A stretch of 64,000 bases of DNA. It comes from CAZOEL01 sp964578835. Its GTDB lineage: Bacteria > Desulfobacterota > Syntrophobacteria > Syntrophobacterales > Syntrophobacteraceae. The notes under the pieces are model-generated. The model had not been told where the DNA came from, ran no database searches, and saw only the letters and a list, made by a program, of their open reading frames with translations. The stretch lies in assembly GCA_964578835.1 (NCBI GenBank), contig CAZOEL010000010.1, positions 43,553-107,552 of the forward strand, given 5' to 3'. A program made the translations under genes and the position numbers. Positions 39,320 to 47,558 of the stretch are shown here, in pieces (position 1 is the stretch's first letter; each line of letters opens with the position of its first letter).

Positions 39320-39881
39320 TAAGCATGGCTTCCGGTATCTTCTGTGCGACAGCTCGGGAGAATTTGAGCTGCAATCGGAAGATGGGGAAATGGTCCGAAG
39401 CCCAGTCCTATGCATGGACAGAGCAGTGGATGGAGACCCGAGCATTATCGCAGTGCGCTTCCCGGAGATGCCGATTCGTGAGCGTGAAGAGCTGGTTGAA
39501 TTATGTACCGTGCTCAAACGCAACACCCGTACTCGGAATAGACCGCTAGTAGCGCTCCTTCCTGCGAAGCATCGCAAGTTGATGGAAGATTTGGAGCAGG
39601 CGGCAGTGGACTATGTGAAGTTTATAGGTGTAACATCGGTAAACTCAATAGCATTGAGCGAGATAGCTCATGCCTTATGTCAAGAGGATTCAGTCAAACG
39701 GCAATTGGCGCTTATGTGCCCATACCTTCGCTATAGTCCTGTTGACGATAGACACGAGATGAGCGTGTGTGGTGGTTACCTGGAACGGATGGCGCTCGGT
39801 GGAAGGCGGCTCCGTGAGGTTTGTGAAACCGAGAGTCATTTCCGCTGTGAATATTTCCTGGGTCCGAAGCTCAAGCCATAG
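39288..39881 (+). CDS. Unknown protein with receiver-like fold and Cys-rich C-terminus
   Basis: 197 residues from ATG 39288 (AGAGG about 10 bases upstream). ATG 39309 or 39267 are alternatives, and all overlap the trkH fragment. The middle part (DPSIIAVRFPEMPIREREEL, then RPLVALLPAKHRKLMEDLEQ and AAVDYVKF) looks like a degenerate receiver domain, with the D replaced in the acceptor position. The C-terminal 60 residues carry several Cys (LMCPYLRY, VCGGYLERMALGGRRLREVC, FRCEYF), suggesting a metal site. It lies between the sensor genes and ktrB. No family is named. Confidence 0.6.
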   Translation: MKAAPKKMQCNKHGFRYLLCDSSGEFELQSEDGEMVRSPVLCMDRAVDGDPSIIAVRFPEMPIREREELVELCTVLKRNTRTRNRPLVALLPAKHRKLMEDLEQAAVDYVKFIGVTSVNSIALSEIAHALCQEDSVKRQLALMCPYLRYSPVDDRHEMSVCGGYLERMALGGRRLREVCETESHFRCEYFLGPKLKP

Positions 39882-39906
39882 GCTTCGGAGGGAGAGTCTG
39901 CTCACT

Positions 39907-41295
39907 ATGGTTGAAAAGATTAGAACCGGCTTCAGTCGGATTAATGGTCTAAAAATGAACCTTTCTACTCTCATATTGTTGAGCTACCTGGCGGCTATAG
40001 GAATTGGGACGGCTTTCCTGCTGATGCCCTTCTCAACAGTTTCCGGTGACATCTCTTTTGTGGATGCCCTTTTCACCGCCACATCGGCTGTCTGTGTGAC
40101 AGGTCTTGTGGTGGTGGACACGGGGACCTATTTCACCCTCTGGGGCCAGATAGTCATTCTCCTGCTCATTCAGTCAGGAGGCCTCGGGATAATGACTTTC
40201 TCCGTCCTTTTCTTTCTCGTGGTGGGAAGGAGGGTTTCCTTCAGACACCGCATGATCATGCAGGAGGTCTTCGCTCATACCCCAAGAGAGGACATCTACA
40301 AAGTAGTCCGGGCAATCTTTCTTTTCACAGGGATTGTCGAAGCTGCAGGCGCGGTATCGCTCTTTCTGTTCTGGGTAAAGGATTACTCAATAATGGAATC
40401 TGCATACCTCGGAGTCTTTCATTCCATCTCCGCCTTTTGCAATGCTGGATTTGCTATTTTCAGCAGCAGCTTCATGGACTACAGAGCTTCTCCCGTATTG
40501 AATATAACGATCTGTAGCCTCATCGTGCTCGGGGGAATCGGTTTTCCCGTAGTCTATGAGCTCTCCGAAAGATTCAGAGGTCGCACCGCAAAACCGGCAA
40601 GGCTTACCATTCAAACCAAAGTGGTAGTTATCGCTACAGCTCTTCTCATCGTTTCCGGCATGGGGTTTTTCCTCTGGGGAGAACATGAAAATGTTCTGAG
40701 AGGAGTTCCCTTGGTTGAAAGTCTATGGATTACCCTGTTTCAGTCCATCACAACACGCACCGCAGGGTTCAACTCAGTCGATATAGGTCAGCTCAGCAAT
40801 TCAACGATCATGGTCATGATGTTTCTCATGTTCTGGGGAGCTTCCCCCGGATCATGCGGTGGGGGAGTAAAGACCACCACCTTTGCCGTGCTTGGGATGT
40901 TCACCTGGGCTCGGCTGCGGAGGATGGCGCGAGTGAACATGTTTAAGAAGAGCGTTCCACAGGAAACCGTATCCAAGAGCATATCCTTATTGATTCTCTC
41001 GATCACTCTCATATTCGCAATCTTCTTCCTTTTGCTGTTAACCCAGGAAGGAGCCCCTTCAAGCCCCGAAGGAAGATCCACCTTTGTTGAATACCTCTTC
41101 GAGGTGATATCGGCATTCGGTACGGTAGGCCTCTCCATGGGGGCGACCGCAAAGCTCAATGGTTTTGGCAAACTGCTCATCATCGCCATGATGTTGATTG
41201 GAAGAGTAGGAGTTTTGACCTTTGCCTACATTCTTGCCGGAACAGAGGCGCGTGGCGGCGTCCAGTACGCTCAACAAAACCTCATGATCGGCTGA
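39907..41295 (+). CDS. ktrB: Ktr-type potassium uptake membrane subunit KtrB
   Basis: 462 residues from ATG 39907, with GGAGGGAG upstream. A longer in-frame extension to 39769 lies inside the preceding gene and is rejected. Four pore repeats are visible: TATSAVCVTGL, SAFCNAGFA, TTRTAGFNS and AFGTVGLSMG. The single Gly filter residues mark KtrB-like transporters. It pairs with KtrA 14 bases downstream. With trkAH at 3657-6467, this gives the genome two K+ uptake systems, one of them on the island. Confidence 0.94.
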   Translation: MVEKIRTGFSRINGLKMNLSTLILLSYLAAIGIGTAFLLMPFSTVSGDISFVDALFTATSAVCVTGLVVVDTGTYFTLWGQIVILLLIQSGGLGIMTFSVLFFLVVGRRVSFRHRMIMQEVFAHTPREDIYKVVRAIFLFTGIVEAAGAVSLFLFWVKDYSIMESAYLGVFHSISAFCNAGFAIFSSSFMDYRASPVLNITICSLIVLGGIGFPVVYELSERFRGRTAKPARLTIQTKVVVIATALLIVSGMGFFLWGEHENVLRGVPLVESLWITLFQSITTRTAGFNSVDIGQLSNSTIMVMMFLMFWGASPGSCGGGVKTTTFAVLGMFTWARLRRMARVNMFKKSVPQETVSKSISLLILSITLIFAIFFLLLLTQEGAPSSPEGRSTFVEYLFEVISAFGTVGLSMGATAKLNGFGKLLIIAMMLIGRVGVLTFAYILAGTEARGGVQYAQQNLMIG

Positions 41296-41309
41296 GAGGA
41301 GTTTAACCT

Positions 41310-41978
41310 TTGAAAAGATTTGCTGTAATAGGTTTGGGTAAATTCGGGTTCCATGTGGCCAGGGTCCTCTTTGAAGAGGGAAATGAAGTCATTGCAATCG
41401 ACAAGAACCCGGATCGGGTGCAGGAAATCGACCCCTACTGCACTGAGGCCATTGTATTGGACACTTCGGACAAGGAGAAGCTCCGATCTCTCGGGCTTGA
41501 TGAGATGGATGCCGTGGTCGTGAGCATCGGTTCAGATGTGAGCAGAAGCGTGCTGCTGACACTCCATCTTCAAGAGCTCGGAGTGAGGCACGTTCTTGCC
41601 AAGGCAATAGATGAGGATCATGCAAAGGTCCTGAGGAAAGTGGGAGCTACGGAAGTCATCCATCCGGAAAAAGCCATGGCCATCAAAGTTGCTCAAGGAC
41701 TATCCCGGCCCAATATCCTCGATTTCATTCCTCTGGCCGAAGACTATAACCTGCTTCAGATTGCGCCTCCTCCTGGATTTGTCGGAAAGTCCCTGAGGCA
41801 ACTGGACCTTCGGGCAAAGCATAACGTCCATGTCATTGCAGTTGAGGAAGTCCTTACGGAGAACATCGTACTGGCGCCGCCCGCCGAGTTCATCCTCAAG
41901 GATAGCGATATCCTGATAATATTGGGGAAAATCCAGGATGTAAGACGCATAAAGGACCTGAGCGGACTGGCAAAGTGA
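41310..41978 (+). CDS. ktrA: Ktr potassium uptake regulatory subunit KtrA
   Basis: 222 residues from a TTG start with GAGAGGAG upstream. A single RCK_N domain (FAVIGLGKFGFHVARVL, then ID.NPDRVQEI) is followed by an RCK_C domain (about 135-222). This length is typical of KtrA, not the doubled TrkA. It forms an octameric nucleotide-gated ring on KtrB. It is the last intact gene of island 1. The decayed integrase starts right after its stop, on the opposite strand. Confidence 0.95.
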   Translation: MKRFAVIGLGKFGFHVARVLFEEGNEVIAIDKNPDRVQEIDPYCTEAIVLDTSDKEKLRSLGLDEMDAVVVSIGSDVSRSVLLTLHLQELGVRHVLAKAIDEDHAKVLRKVGATEVIHPEKAMAIKVAQGLSRPNILDFIPLAEDYNLLQIAPPPGFVGKSLRQLDLRAKHNVHVIAVEEVLTENIVLAPPAEFILKDSDILIILGKIQDVRRIKDLSGLAK

Positions 41979-42144
41979 CCTTAACATTTCCGAGGAATTC
42001 CAGTACGAGGTTGAGGATTGTAAGCTCTAACATACTTCCACTGTTTCTCATGTTTTGAAAAAGATACTGAGTAAAGCCAGCTATTCTGAAGTAGTGACCG
42101 GATGGGTGGGAAAGGATGTGGGCGGGTGAGACATTTCTGCTCAT
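41979..42144 (-). pseudogene. Decayed tyrosine integrase of island 1
   Basis: On the minus strand the remnant starts MSRNVSPAHILSHPSGHYFR and matches the intact integrase at 61078-62775 (MSKNPSPNYILSLPSGHYFR). After an internal deletion it rejoins at AGFTQYLFQNMRNSGSMLEL, and after a second it ends near LVLEFLGNV, matching LLEFLGDV of the intact protein. No catalytic domain remains. The position, directly inside the att copy at 42262, is where the intact integrase sits in island 2. Confidence 0.8.
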
Positions 42145-42261
42145 CTTGTTCCTCCGATAGGCGCCATGAAAATGGTTCATGGATTTGCACCAGGGACTCA
42201 AGATGAGCTATGAGGAAAATCTATTTAGGCTTAAGCGCTTATGCGGTAATTGGAGAATTTG
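42145..42261. other. Right end of island 1 (homologous to right end of island 2)
   Basis: The last 75 bases before the att copy (starting CAAGATGAGCTATGAGG) align with 62816-62881 of island 2 (GAAGATGAGCAATGCAG). This homology supports tandem, related elements. Confidence 0.7.
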
Positions 42262-42286
42262 TGGCGGAGGGAGTAGGATTCGAACC
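42262..42286. other. Attachment site between islands 1 and 2
   Basis: 25 bases identical to the 3' end of tRNA-Ser(TGA) (62882-62906), starting TGGCGGAGGGAGTAGGATTC. Identity stops just beyond the T-arm. It is a direct repeat flanking island 2. Confidence 0.88.
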
Positions 42287-42580
42287 TCGCTATCCTATCC
42301 CAGCTAAGTGCTTGAATTTGCTTTGCTCAGTTTCAGCACACTTCCGTTTGACTTATCGGTATGTATACTCGCTTTGTACAAAGCTGTCAAGCAAGTTGCG
42401 GCATTTCGAGCAATAAACCGCCGCCAGCCATTGTACATGACAAAGCTCACCATCGCGGATAAACGCGCATTCCTCCGTCCATAGAATCACCCTACCCGGA
42501 AGAGCCAGAGGAAATTCACGCAAGTCAGAGAGGCTCTTTTTGCTTCGGGAGTAGCGGCAGAATCTTCCATGCCCTTCCTG
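42287..42580. other. Left end of island 2
   Basis: No gene. It contains the outward promoter at 42362-42390 and further TGTACA-type words (for example CATTGTACATG near 42430) that may be recombinase arm sites. A weak hairpin, AGAGCC...GGCTCT followed by T residues (plus strand), lies near 42500-42542. Confidence 0.5.
42362..42390 (-). promoter_or_regulatory. Outward-facing sigma70 promoter at left end of island 2
   Basis: On the minus strand TTGACA (42385-42390), 17 bases, TATACA (42362-42367). The arrangement and spacer (with TTTGTACAAA) are the same as at 34741-34769. It would read through the att site into whatever lies to the left: here the decayed integrase, or, in the circular element, its own integrase. 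Confidence 0.72.
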
Positions 42581-45115
42581 TTAGCTGAAAAAGTACAGGC
42601 TCTCTCGCACTTCCTGAACATCAAAGTCACCCCTTGGGGGAAGCGGGGGAATCTTCCCGGCCAGCTTACCGGGTAGTTGGGATGCAACCTCGTTCCTGAA
42701 GTTTTCCAGGATGGGAGCTGAGTACATCTCTACGAAGGCTTCCCGGAGGATTCCGGCCATCCGCTCTATATCGGCAGCGTGAGTGCCATAGCTGTCATGA
42801 ACCATGGCAAAGCTGAGGATTCCGGCATCAAGGCACTTGTTGACGGTAAGGACAAGGTGACTGGCATCAAGGCTATGGATGAAGTTGGGGCTTATGCCGC
42901 TCACCTGTTTTCTCTTGTTGAGCCTTTCCGAGTCCTTCTTGAGGGTATGCCGTATCCGATCTTTACCGAGCACCGTTGCAATGACCTTGCTTTCTTGCTC
43001 CCGGCACTCATGCCACACTTTGAAGCCTGACGGAGCGGTCCAGCATAGAGGCTTATTCGCCTCGTTCATGACCTTTGCCACTTCTCGAAACCACTGTTCA
43101 CCGGCTTGTGCGGCAACAACAACTCGATCAATGGCTTCATGAACTCTCTCGGCAAGATAGAGGCAAACGTTCCAGTTGTCATCGGTCGCAAGGAAATCTT
43201 CACCGCGCTCCTTGAGTTGTTCAAGTAGTTGGTCCCGCAGTCCATTCTTTGTGACTCCATAAGGTGTGGTCATGACGTTCTCCTTACAGAGTCTCCGGTC
43301 AATCTTTCCGTGCCAAACCGCTGCCATGTCACAGAAGCGCAAGCTCTGTTCCAAGCTGCCATCCTCGCTCTTTTCCGCCTTGAACACTGAGCGGTTGGCA
43401 AGGTCTTGCTCCACCAGTTCGGCCACAACCTTGGCGACTTTGCCGTAAATGTCGGAAGGTCGTTCGGCGGGGGCAAGGTTGGTAGCCTTCGCGCCTTCCC
43501 TATCCCGGAGAAGTGCGCTGAAATGTTGCAGCCCGTTGCAGGTGCCATCCATCCTTACCGGGACATGGGAGATGAAGCAGGCTCCCTCTCGCTTGACTCC
43601 TGCCCACTCAAAACAGAAGGCGAGGAACTGAAATGGCTTGTCGGCATCCATCCAAAACCGGCATCCATCAATTGGATTCGAGGCAGAGTCCAGAATCTCC
43701 CGCTCATGCTCATGCACCCACTCTATCCTTTCAGCAAAGGGCACCTTGTCGTAGCCGTAGGAGTTCGCCCCGTGAACAGCAAGCCAGTAGGTGCCGCGCT
43801 CTCCCAGAGGCTTTCCATCGGCAAATTCCAATAGGGCACGGCCAGCATCATCGGAGTAGGGGCTGAGGTGCCTCTGTAGAGGGTACATTCTTCCTCGCCA
43901 GTCAAGAAACCAGCAGAAGAAGATTTCGGGCTCGTTCAGGAACCTCTCGGCCATGAGGAGTTGAAAGCTCAGGGTGAACCTCTTGGTTCTGGCTTCTGAG
44001 TTCCTGGCGTAAACCTCGTTGGCTTCCCGCTTCCACTTCTCGACAACCTCCGGGCTGGTCTGCTGCATGCGCTTATGCTCTTCATCATCTGCCCATGGCT
44101 TCGGGGGGAGTTCATCACCGTCTGGCGGCGGTAAGACTCCCATGCCGTTGGTGGTGCTCCATATCTCCCGGATGACTTCGTAGACTCTCTTGTTGATGCG
44201 CCAGGGTGTCTCCTGAAGAGCATTGAGGGCGCGGTAGACAAGGGGCATCTTGCCCTGAGCCTTGAGAGCTTTCCCGTTTGTTGTCTTTATCAGCTTATAC
44301 CTGTTAGTTTTATGGTTGTTGAGGAATCCACCACCATGAACACCTTCCCAAGGAAGAGGGGGAACAACCATAGGGAGGCAGACCGGATGGAGCACCTCGC
44401 ATTTGGCATTCGCTTCCCGGAAGTATTTTTCAACAAGGGCAGTAGGCTTAATCCACCTGTACCGCTGCGGTCCCTCCTTTGTCAGTTCCACAACGCCAGT
44501 AGACTCTATCAAAAGGCATAGCAGCTTCCATCCTATGTGGAATTTCGTTTCCTTGCTCCATGGTTCATCCTCAATGCCTGCCTTGCGCTTCTGAAGCATC
44601 AGGACGGTTCGTCTGTGGCTGGGATTATTGGTTTCAAGGTTTCTCTCGATGGCATAGAGGAATCCGGGGTTCTGCGCCTTGAACTTCCTGTACTCGATGA
44701 GGTCCAGAATGCTCTGGCCGATCTTCATCGCCACTTCTGAAGAGGGCTGCTTCTGTACAATTTCATCAACAACCGTTCTGATGGTTATGAAGGCGAGTTC
44801 CATAGCGGGTATATCCTTGAAGACGCCTCTCACACGGCCCAAGTTTCCGCCGCCTCTCCTTGGCACAAGGAACTCTTCAATGGAAGCGGTCATTGGGTCG
44901 AGAATGGTGTTGAGTATGCGCACCCCCGGAGGCATTTCGCTAATGGTCTTGTTCCTCACGGCTTCAGTCCATCTCTTTCTGTACTGTTCTATGCCAAGGG
45001 CCACGGATTCCTCCTCAAGCTCCAACTGCTTCCTGATTCTTTCCTCATCAGATGGCTGAAGGCTATGGCCATCCTCTTCCGTGGCGGGATAATTGATGAG
45101 AAGATGCGTTTCCAC
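42581..45115 (-). CDS. T7-like single-subunit DNA-directed RNA polymerase
   Basis: 844 residues, close to the 880 of T7 gp1. The palm, fingers and thumb motifs are all present: DWRGRMYP (about 405), catalytic Asp in MDGTCNGLQHFSALLRD (Asp523), the motif-B helix RRLCKENVMTTPYG (Lys611 and Tyr619, spaced as Lys631/Tyr639 in T7), and the second catalytic Asp in VHDSYGTHAAD (Asp774). The C-terminus ends YFFS, near the T7 C-terminal foot. All catalytic residues are intact, so it should be active. It lies at the left end of island 2 with an integrase far to the right. No promoter for it could be recognised. Such enzymes belong to T7-like phages, and rarely to plasmids or organelles. Confidence 0.96.
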   Translation of the reverse strand: METHLLINYPATEEDGHSLQPSDEERIRKQLELEEESVALGIEQYRKRWTEAVRNKTISEMPPGVRILNTILDPMTASIEEFLVPRRGGGNLGRVRGVFKDIPAMELAFITIRTVVDEIVQKQPSSEVAMKIGQSILDLIEYRKFKAQNPGFLYAIERNLETNNPSHRRTVLMLQKRKAGIEDEPWSKETKFHIGWKLLCLLIESTGVVELTKEGPQRYRWIKPTALVEKYFREANAKCEVLHPVCLPMVVPPLPWEGVHGGGFLNNHKTNRYKLIKTTNGKALKAQGKMPLVYRALNALQETPWRINKRVYEVIREIWSTTNGMGVLPPPDGDELPPKPWADDEEHKRMQQTSPEVVEKWKREANEVYARNSEARTKRFTLSFQLLMAERFLNEPEIFFCWFLDWRGRMYPLQRHLSPYSDDAGRALLEFADGKPLGERGTYWLAVHGANSYGYDKVPFAERIEWVHEHEREILDSASNPIDGCRFWMDADKPFQFLAFCFEWAGVKREGACFISHVPVRMDGTCNGLQHFSALLRDREGAKATNLAPAERPSDIYGKVAKVVAELVEQDLANRSVFKAEKSEDGSLEQSLRFCDMAAVWHGKIDRRLCKENVMTTPYGVTKNGLRDQLLEQLKERGEDFLATDDNWNVCLYLAERVHEAIDRVVVAAQAGEQWFREVAKVMNEANKPLCWTAPSGFKVWHECREQESKVIATVLGKDRIRHTLKKDSERLNKRKQVSGISPNFIHSLDASHLVLTVNKCLDAGILSFAMVHDSYGTHAADIERMAGILREAFVEMYSAPILENFRNEVASQLPGKLAGKIPPLPPRGDFDVQEVRESLYFFS

Positions 45116-45229
45116 TCTGATTTGCTCCTCTGATACTACCTGGTTGCTTATATCTGGTCATCTTCTGATGATGCGATTGATTGTCACAGAATGAGTGGAA
45201 TTATAACCCGGCAGGCCAGGAAAGAATCC

Positions 45230-45484
45230 TTAATCAGATGATTTAATAAGCGCAAGGTAAACAAAATCGAAGATTTGAAAAGGATATTCGAGGTATTCTT
45301 TGTTGCACATATTATAGCAGCCCATCAGAGCCTCGAAGGATTCCGGCTCCAACATGTTTCTCGTTTCCTTCTCGAAGTCGATGAAGTATTGCCGGATCAT
45401 GAAGACCTGCTCGTTGATCGTGCGTACAGGGTTTTTCTTGTAAAGGTGCTGGTACATAGTCAATGCGTTGAATTGCTTTTCCAT
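45230..45484 (-). CDS. Small hypothetical protein
   Basis: 84 residues (MEKQFNALTMYQHLYKKNPV at the start, EYPFQIFDFVYLALIKSSD at the end). A leader similar to that of the next upstream gene (CTCAAAGAGAATAAAA) precedes the ATG. It looks soluble and mostly helical. It lies between the RNA polymerase and Rha genes on the same strand, as expected for a small phage early gene. No family is recognised. Confidence 0.55.
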   Translation of the reverse strand: MEKQFNALTMYQHLYKKNPVRTINEQVFMIRQYFIDFEKETRNMLEPESFEALMGCYNMCNKEYLEYPFQIFDFVYLALIKSSD

Positions 45485-45559
45485 TTTTATTCTCTTTGAG
45501 GTACATGTGGGTAGGTTCGGACTGCGCCATTGCCAACCACAACATCCTGAAACATAGGC

Positions 45560-45949
45560 TCAAAATTGAGCCGATGCATTTTTCTCAATGATTTCCACGC
45601 CCGCAAAATTGCGGAGTTCCTCTTCCATCTGGTTGAATGCCCTGATGTAACACTCCTTGAACCTTGCCGCTTCTCTCCCGGTGAAGCCCATGACCAAGAA
45701 GGTGAAGCCATCACGGGTCATAAGGTACATGGGGTAGTTTCGGCGTTGTCCCGGCACGGTGTAGTTAGAAAGCTGAAAATTCAGCTCTCTAAAATCTCCA
45801 GAACAATCAAGCTCTTCTACCGCTTGAAGCACATTCTTATGCTGCTTCCCAAACCTCTGTGCAACGTCCAGCGAATTGCAGAAAACCTGTCCGTTATTGG
45901 TGGTCATCTGGCTCTTTATTTCCACTACGATCAGTTTCATGTTTTCCAT
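45560..45949 (-). CDS. Rha-family phage regulatory protein
   Basis: 129 residues with AAAGGAG before the ATG. The Rha signature is present: NGQVFCNSLDVAQRFGKQHK, then NVLQAVEELDCSGDF and the core YPMYLMTRDGFTFLVMGFTG, then REAARFKECYIRAFNQMEE. Rha proteins are encoded by lambdoid and other temperate phages and are thought to act in lysogeny control or inhibit growth without host factors. It is evidence that this half of island 2 is phage-derived. It lies upstream of the small gene and RNA polymerase. Confidence 0.9.
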   Translation of the reverse strand: MENMKLIVVEIKSQMTTNNGQVFCNSLDVAQRFGKQHKNVLQAVEELDCSGDFRELNFQLSNYTVPGQRRNYPMYLMTRDGFTFLVMGFTGREAARFKECYIRAFNQMEEELRNFAGVEIIEKNASAQF

Positions 45950-46384
45950 TTGTATTCTCCTTTGGGGTAATCATTAGATGCGCTTGTAGATTCCAGGCTC
46001 AGTAACTAAGGTGTAACTGTTTGAAAGCATTGGGATGTACATTTCGCGTACCTTGTCATCATCCAGATGTGTTCTCCTTTGAGGTAATCAGTGGGGAGTC
46101 CTGCCCTCCCTAACACTTACGCTTCATGGGCCTATTACAGCCCCCACGCAGTTGTCCCTTACATGCTGCTCGTCAGTCGCCCAAGGTTGCGAACCTTGTC
46201 CAAACGGGCTGAATCCTGCTCACATGGTTACTTGCGCCATCTAGCCGCATTCCACTGATGATTTTATTTTTTGATTACGTTGATTGGTTCGTCTTAATCG
46301 GTGTGTTGATGTTCCCACAGACTCTTGTCTTTGCAGGAGTAGCACCTAAGCTTGGGCTTCTTCCACCACTGGCTTCTAAACCAT
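45950..46384. other. Intergenic region with repeated leader and hairpin
   Basis: No gene of size. A leader much like that of the Rha gene (GATTACCTCAAAGGAGAACA, minus strand, about 46068-46087) precedes an 18-codon frame (46062 to 46006). A perfect 7-bp hairpin, CAAGGTT, GCG, AACCTTG, lies at 46182-46198. Confidence 0.4.
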
Positions 46385-46870
46385 TCACAGTTGAGGCACC
46401 ATCTCTGGTCTTTTACTGGCATCAGAATGCATCCTCCGTATCAAAGGATTCCCGTTCAGGGTCGAATGGAAGCATGCGCCCTGTATCCATTCCGTGTAGT
46501 CAATGAACTCCATGAAGCCTGTTCTTCTTTCCCAGCGGTTCTTCAAGACATACCATTCGGATCTGTCAGGGTTGTCGCCGGTCTGGTCACGGGACACTGC
46601 TATCACTGCGTCAGGCATCTGTTCCAGCCATCCAGAGCCACGCAAATCAGTGAGGCTGGGCGGTTTTCCTACCTTCATTCCATGACTTGCCGTCCTTGGG
46701 ACGTTTAAGGTGTACTACGGCAATGAGGGTTACGTGGGTTTCTTCAACATACTTGCGGAGGGAGGTCATGAACTTTTCTATGACTTACCGTTCGTCAGAG
46801 CCAGCTGCGTCAAGACTGTCTCCTGGAGTTCGGACGGCAGGGAACGAAAAGACAGATGATAAAAGACAAA
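46385..46870 (-). pseudogene. Remnant of T7 gp4-like helicase/primase C-terminus
   Basis: On the minus strand one frame gives FMTSLRKYVEETHVTLIAVV, then HLKRPKDGKSWNEGRK. After a frameshift another gives PSLTDLRGSGWLEQMPDAVI and AVSRDQTGDNPD, then EWYVLKNRWERRTGFMEF. This is the Walker-B to C-terminal part of DnaB-like helicases of T7 type (HLKRP, then SLTDLRGSG, then the R-finger loop). Another stop lies further upstream (SDER, stop, VIEKF). The N-terminal primase and Walker A are absent. It supports a T7-like phage origin for this part of the island. Confidence 0.7.
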
Positions 46871-47558
46871 GAAGGCTGAATCGCAGGCCGCCTTGGAGGT
46901 GCGTGTAAATGGTGGGCAAGGCGGGGCGACATTCCGGCCATCTCCATGATGACCAAAGGAGTAGGGAAGGTTGGATGCTCTCTATCGCTGATGATGATGA
47001 GCATGGTCATCATGGGAGGTTATGATAAACATGATGATTGATGGAGCATTGCCATCAACAACATGGGGATGGAAGAGGATGCTCTCCATAGACGATGTGA
47101 TGAAGAACACAGGTAATGACTCTCTCTATCTCTTGATGATGATGAATACCGCTAATATCCTGGTAATTACTCTACTACTCTACATAGGATACTATAATGT
47201 TTAGCTAATACTCTTAAGCTATTATGTATGCTACTCTATACTATACTAGTATATAACCTTTCTTAGGGGGGTTCTTCTATAGGTGGTGGTAATTCAATGC
47301 AAAGGATAACAGGTAGTTAGAGCCGTAGTTGGTGTTCATGACAGTCCATAGAAGATAGTCTCCTTGCCATGAGAAAGAAGAGGAAGGTCATGGTGGAGGG
47401 CTGATTCCCGTATTCAAGGGATGCATTCTCTTTGCTGGTAAGCTTCTACCCACTAATATTATGGAAAATTCTTCAGAATAAAACATCATAGACCTTGACA
47501 ATGGCTCGCTATTCCTGTAGGAATTAGTTTGAGAATCAATATCAAAGGAGCAGGGGTC
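46871..47558. other. AT-rich, repeat-rich region before the recombinase
   Basis: 688 bases. It has many GATGATGA/CATCATCA words (46990-47150), then an extremely AT-rich stretch with TATACTATACTAGTATATAA near 47240. No supported gene. It could hold promoters, a replication origin or operators of the phage-like segment. Confidence 0.4.

Noticed and set aside
42500..42545. AGAGCC...GGCTCTTTTT as a terminator
   Set aside because: It has a T-run on the plus strand only, where no gene ends nearby, and the loop is long; kept as a weak remark.
46182..46198. Hairpin CAAGGTT-GCG-AACCTTG as part of a tRNA or intron
   Set aside because: The rest of the cloverleaf or intron core is absent; it is noted only as a local hairpin.
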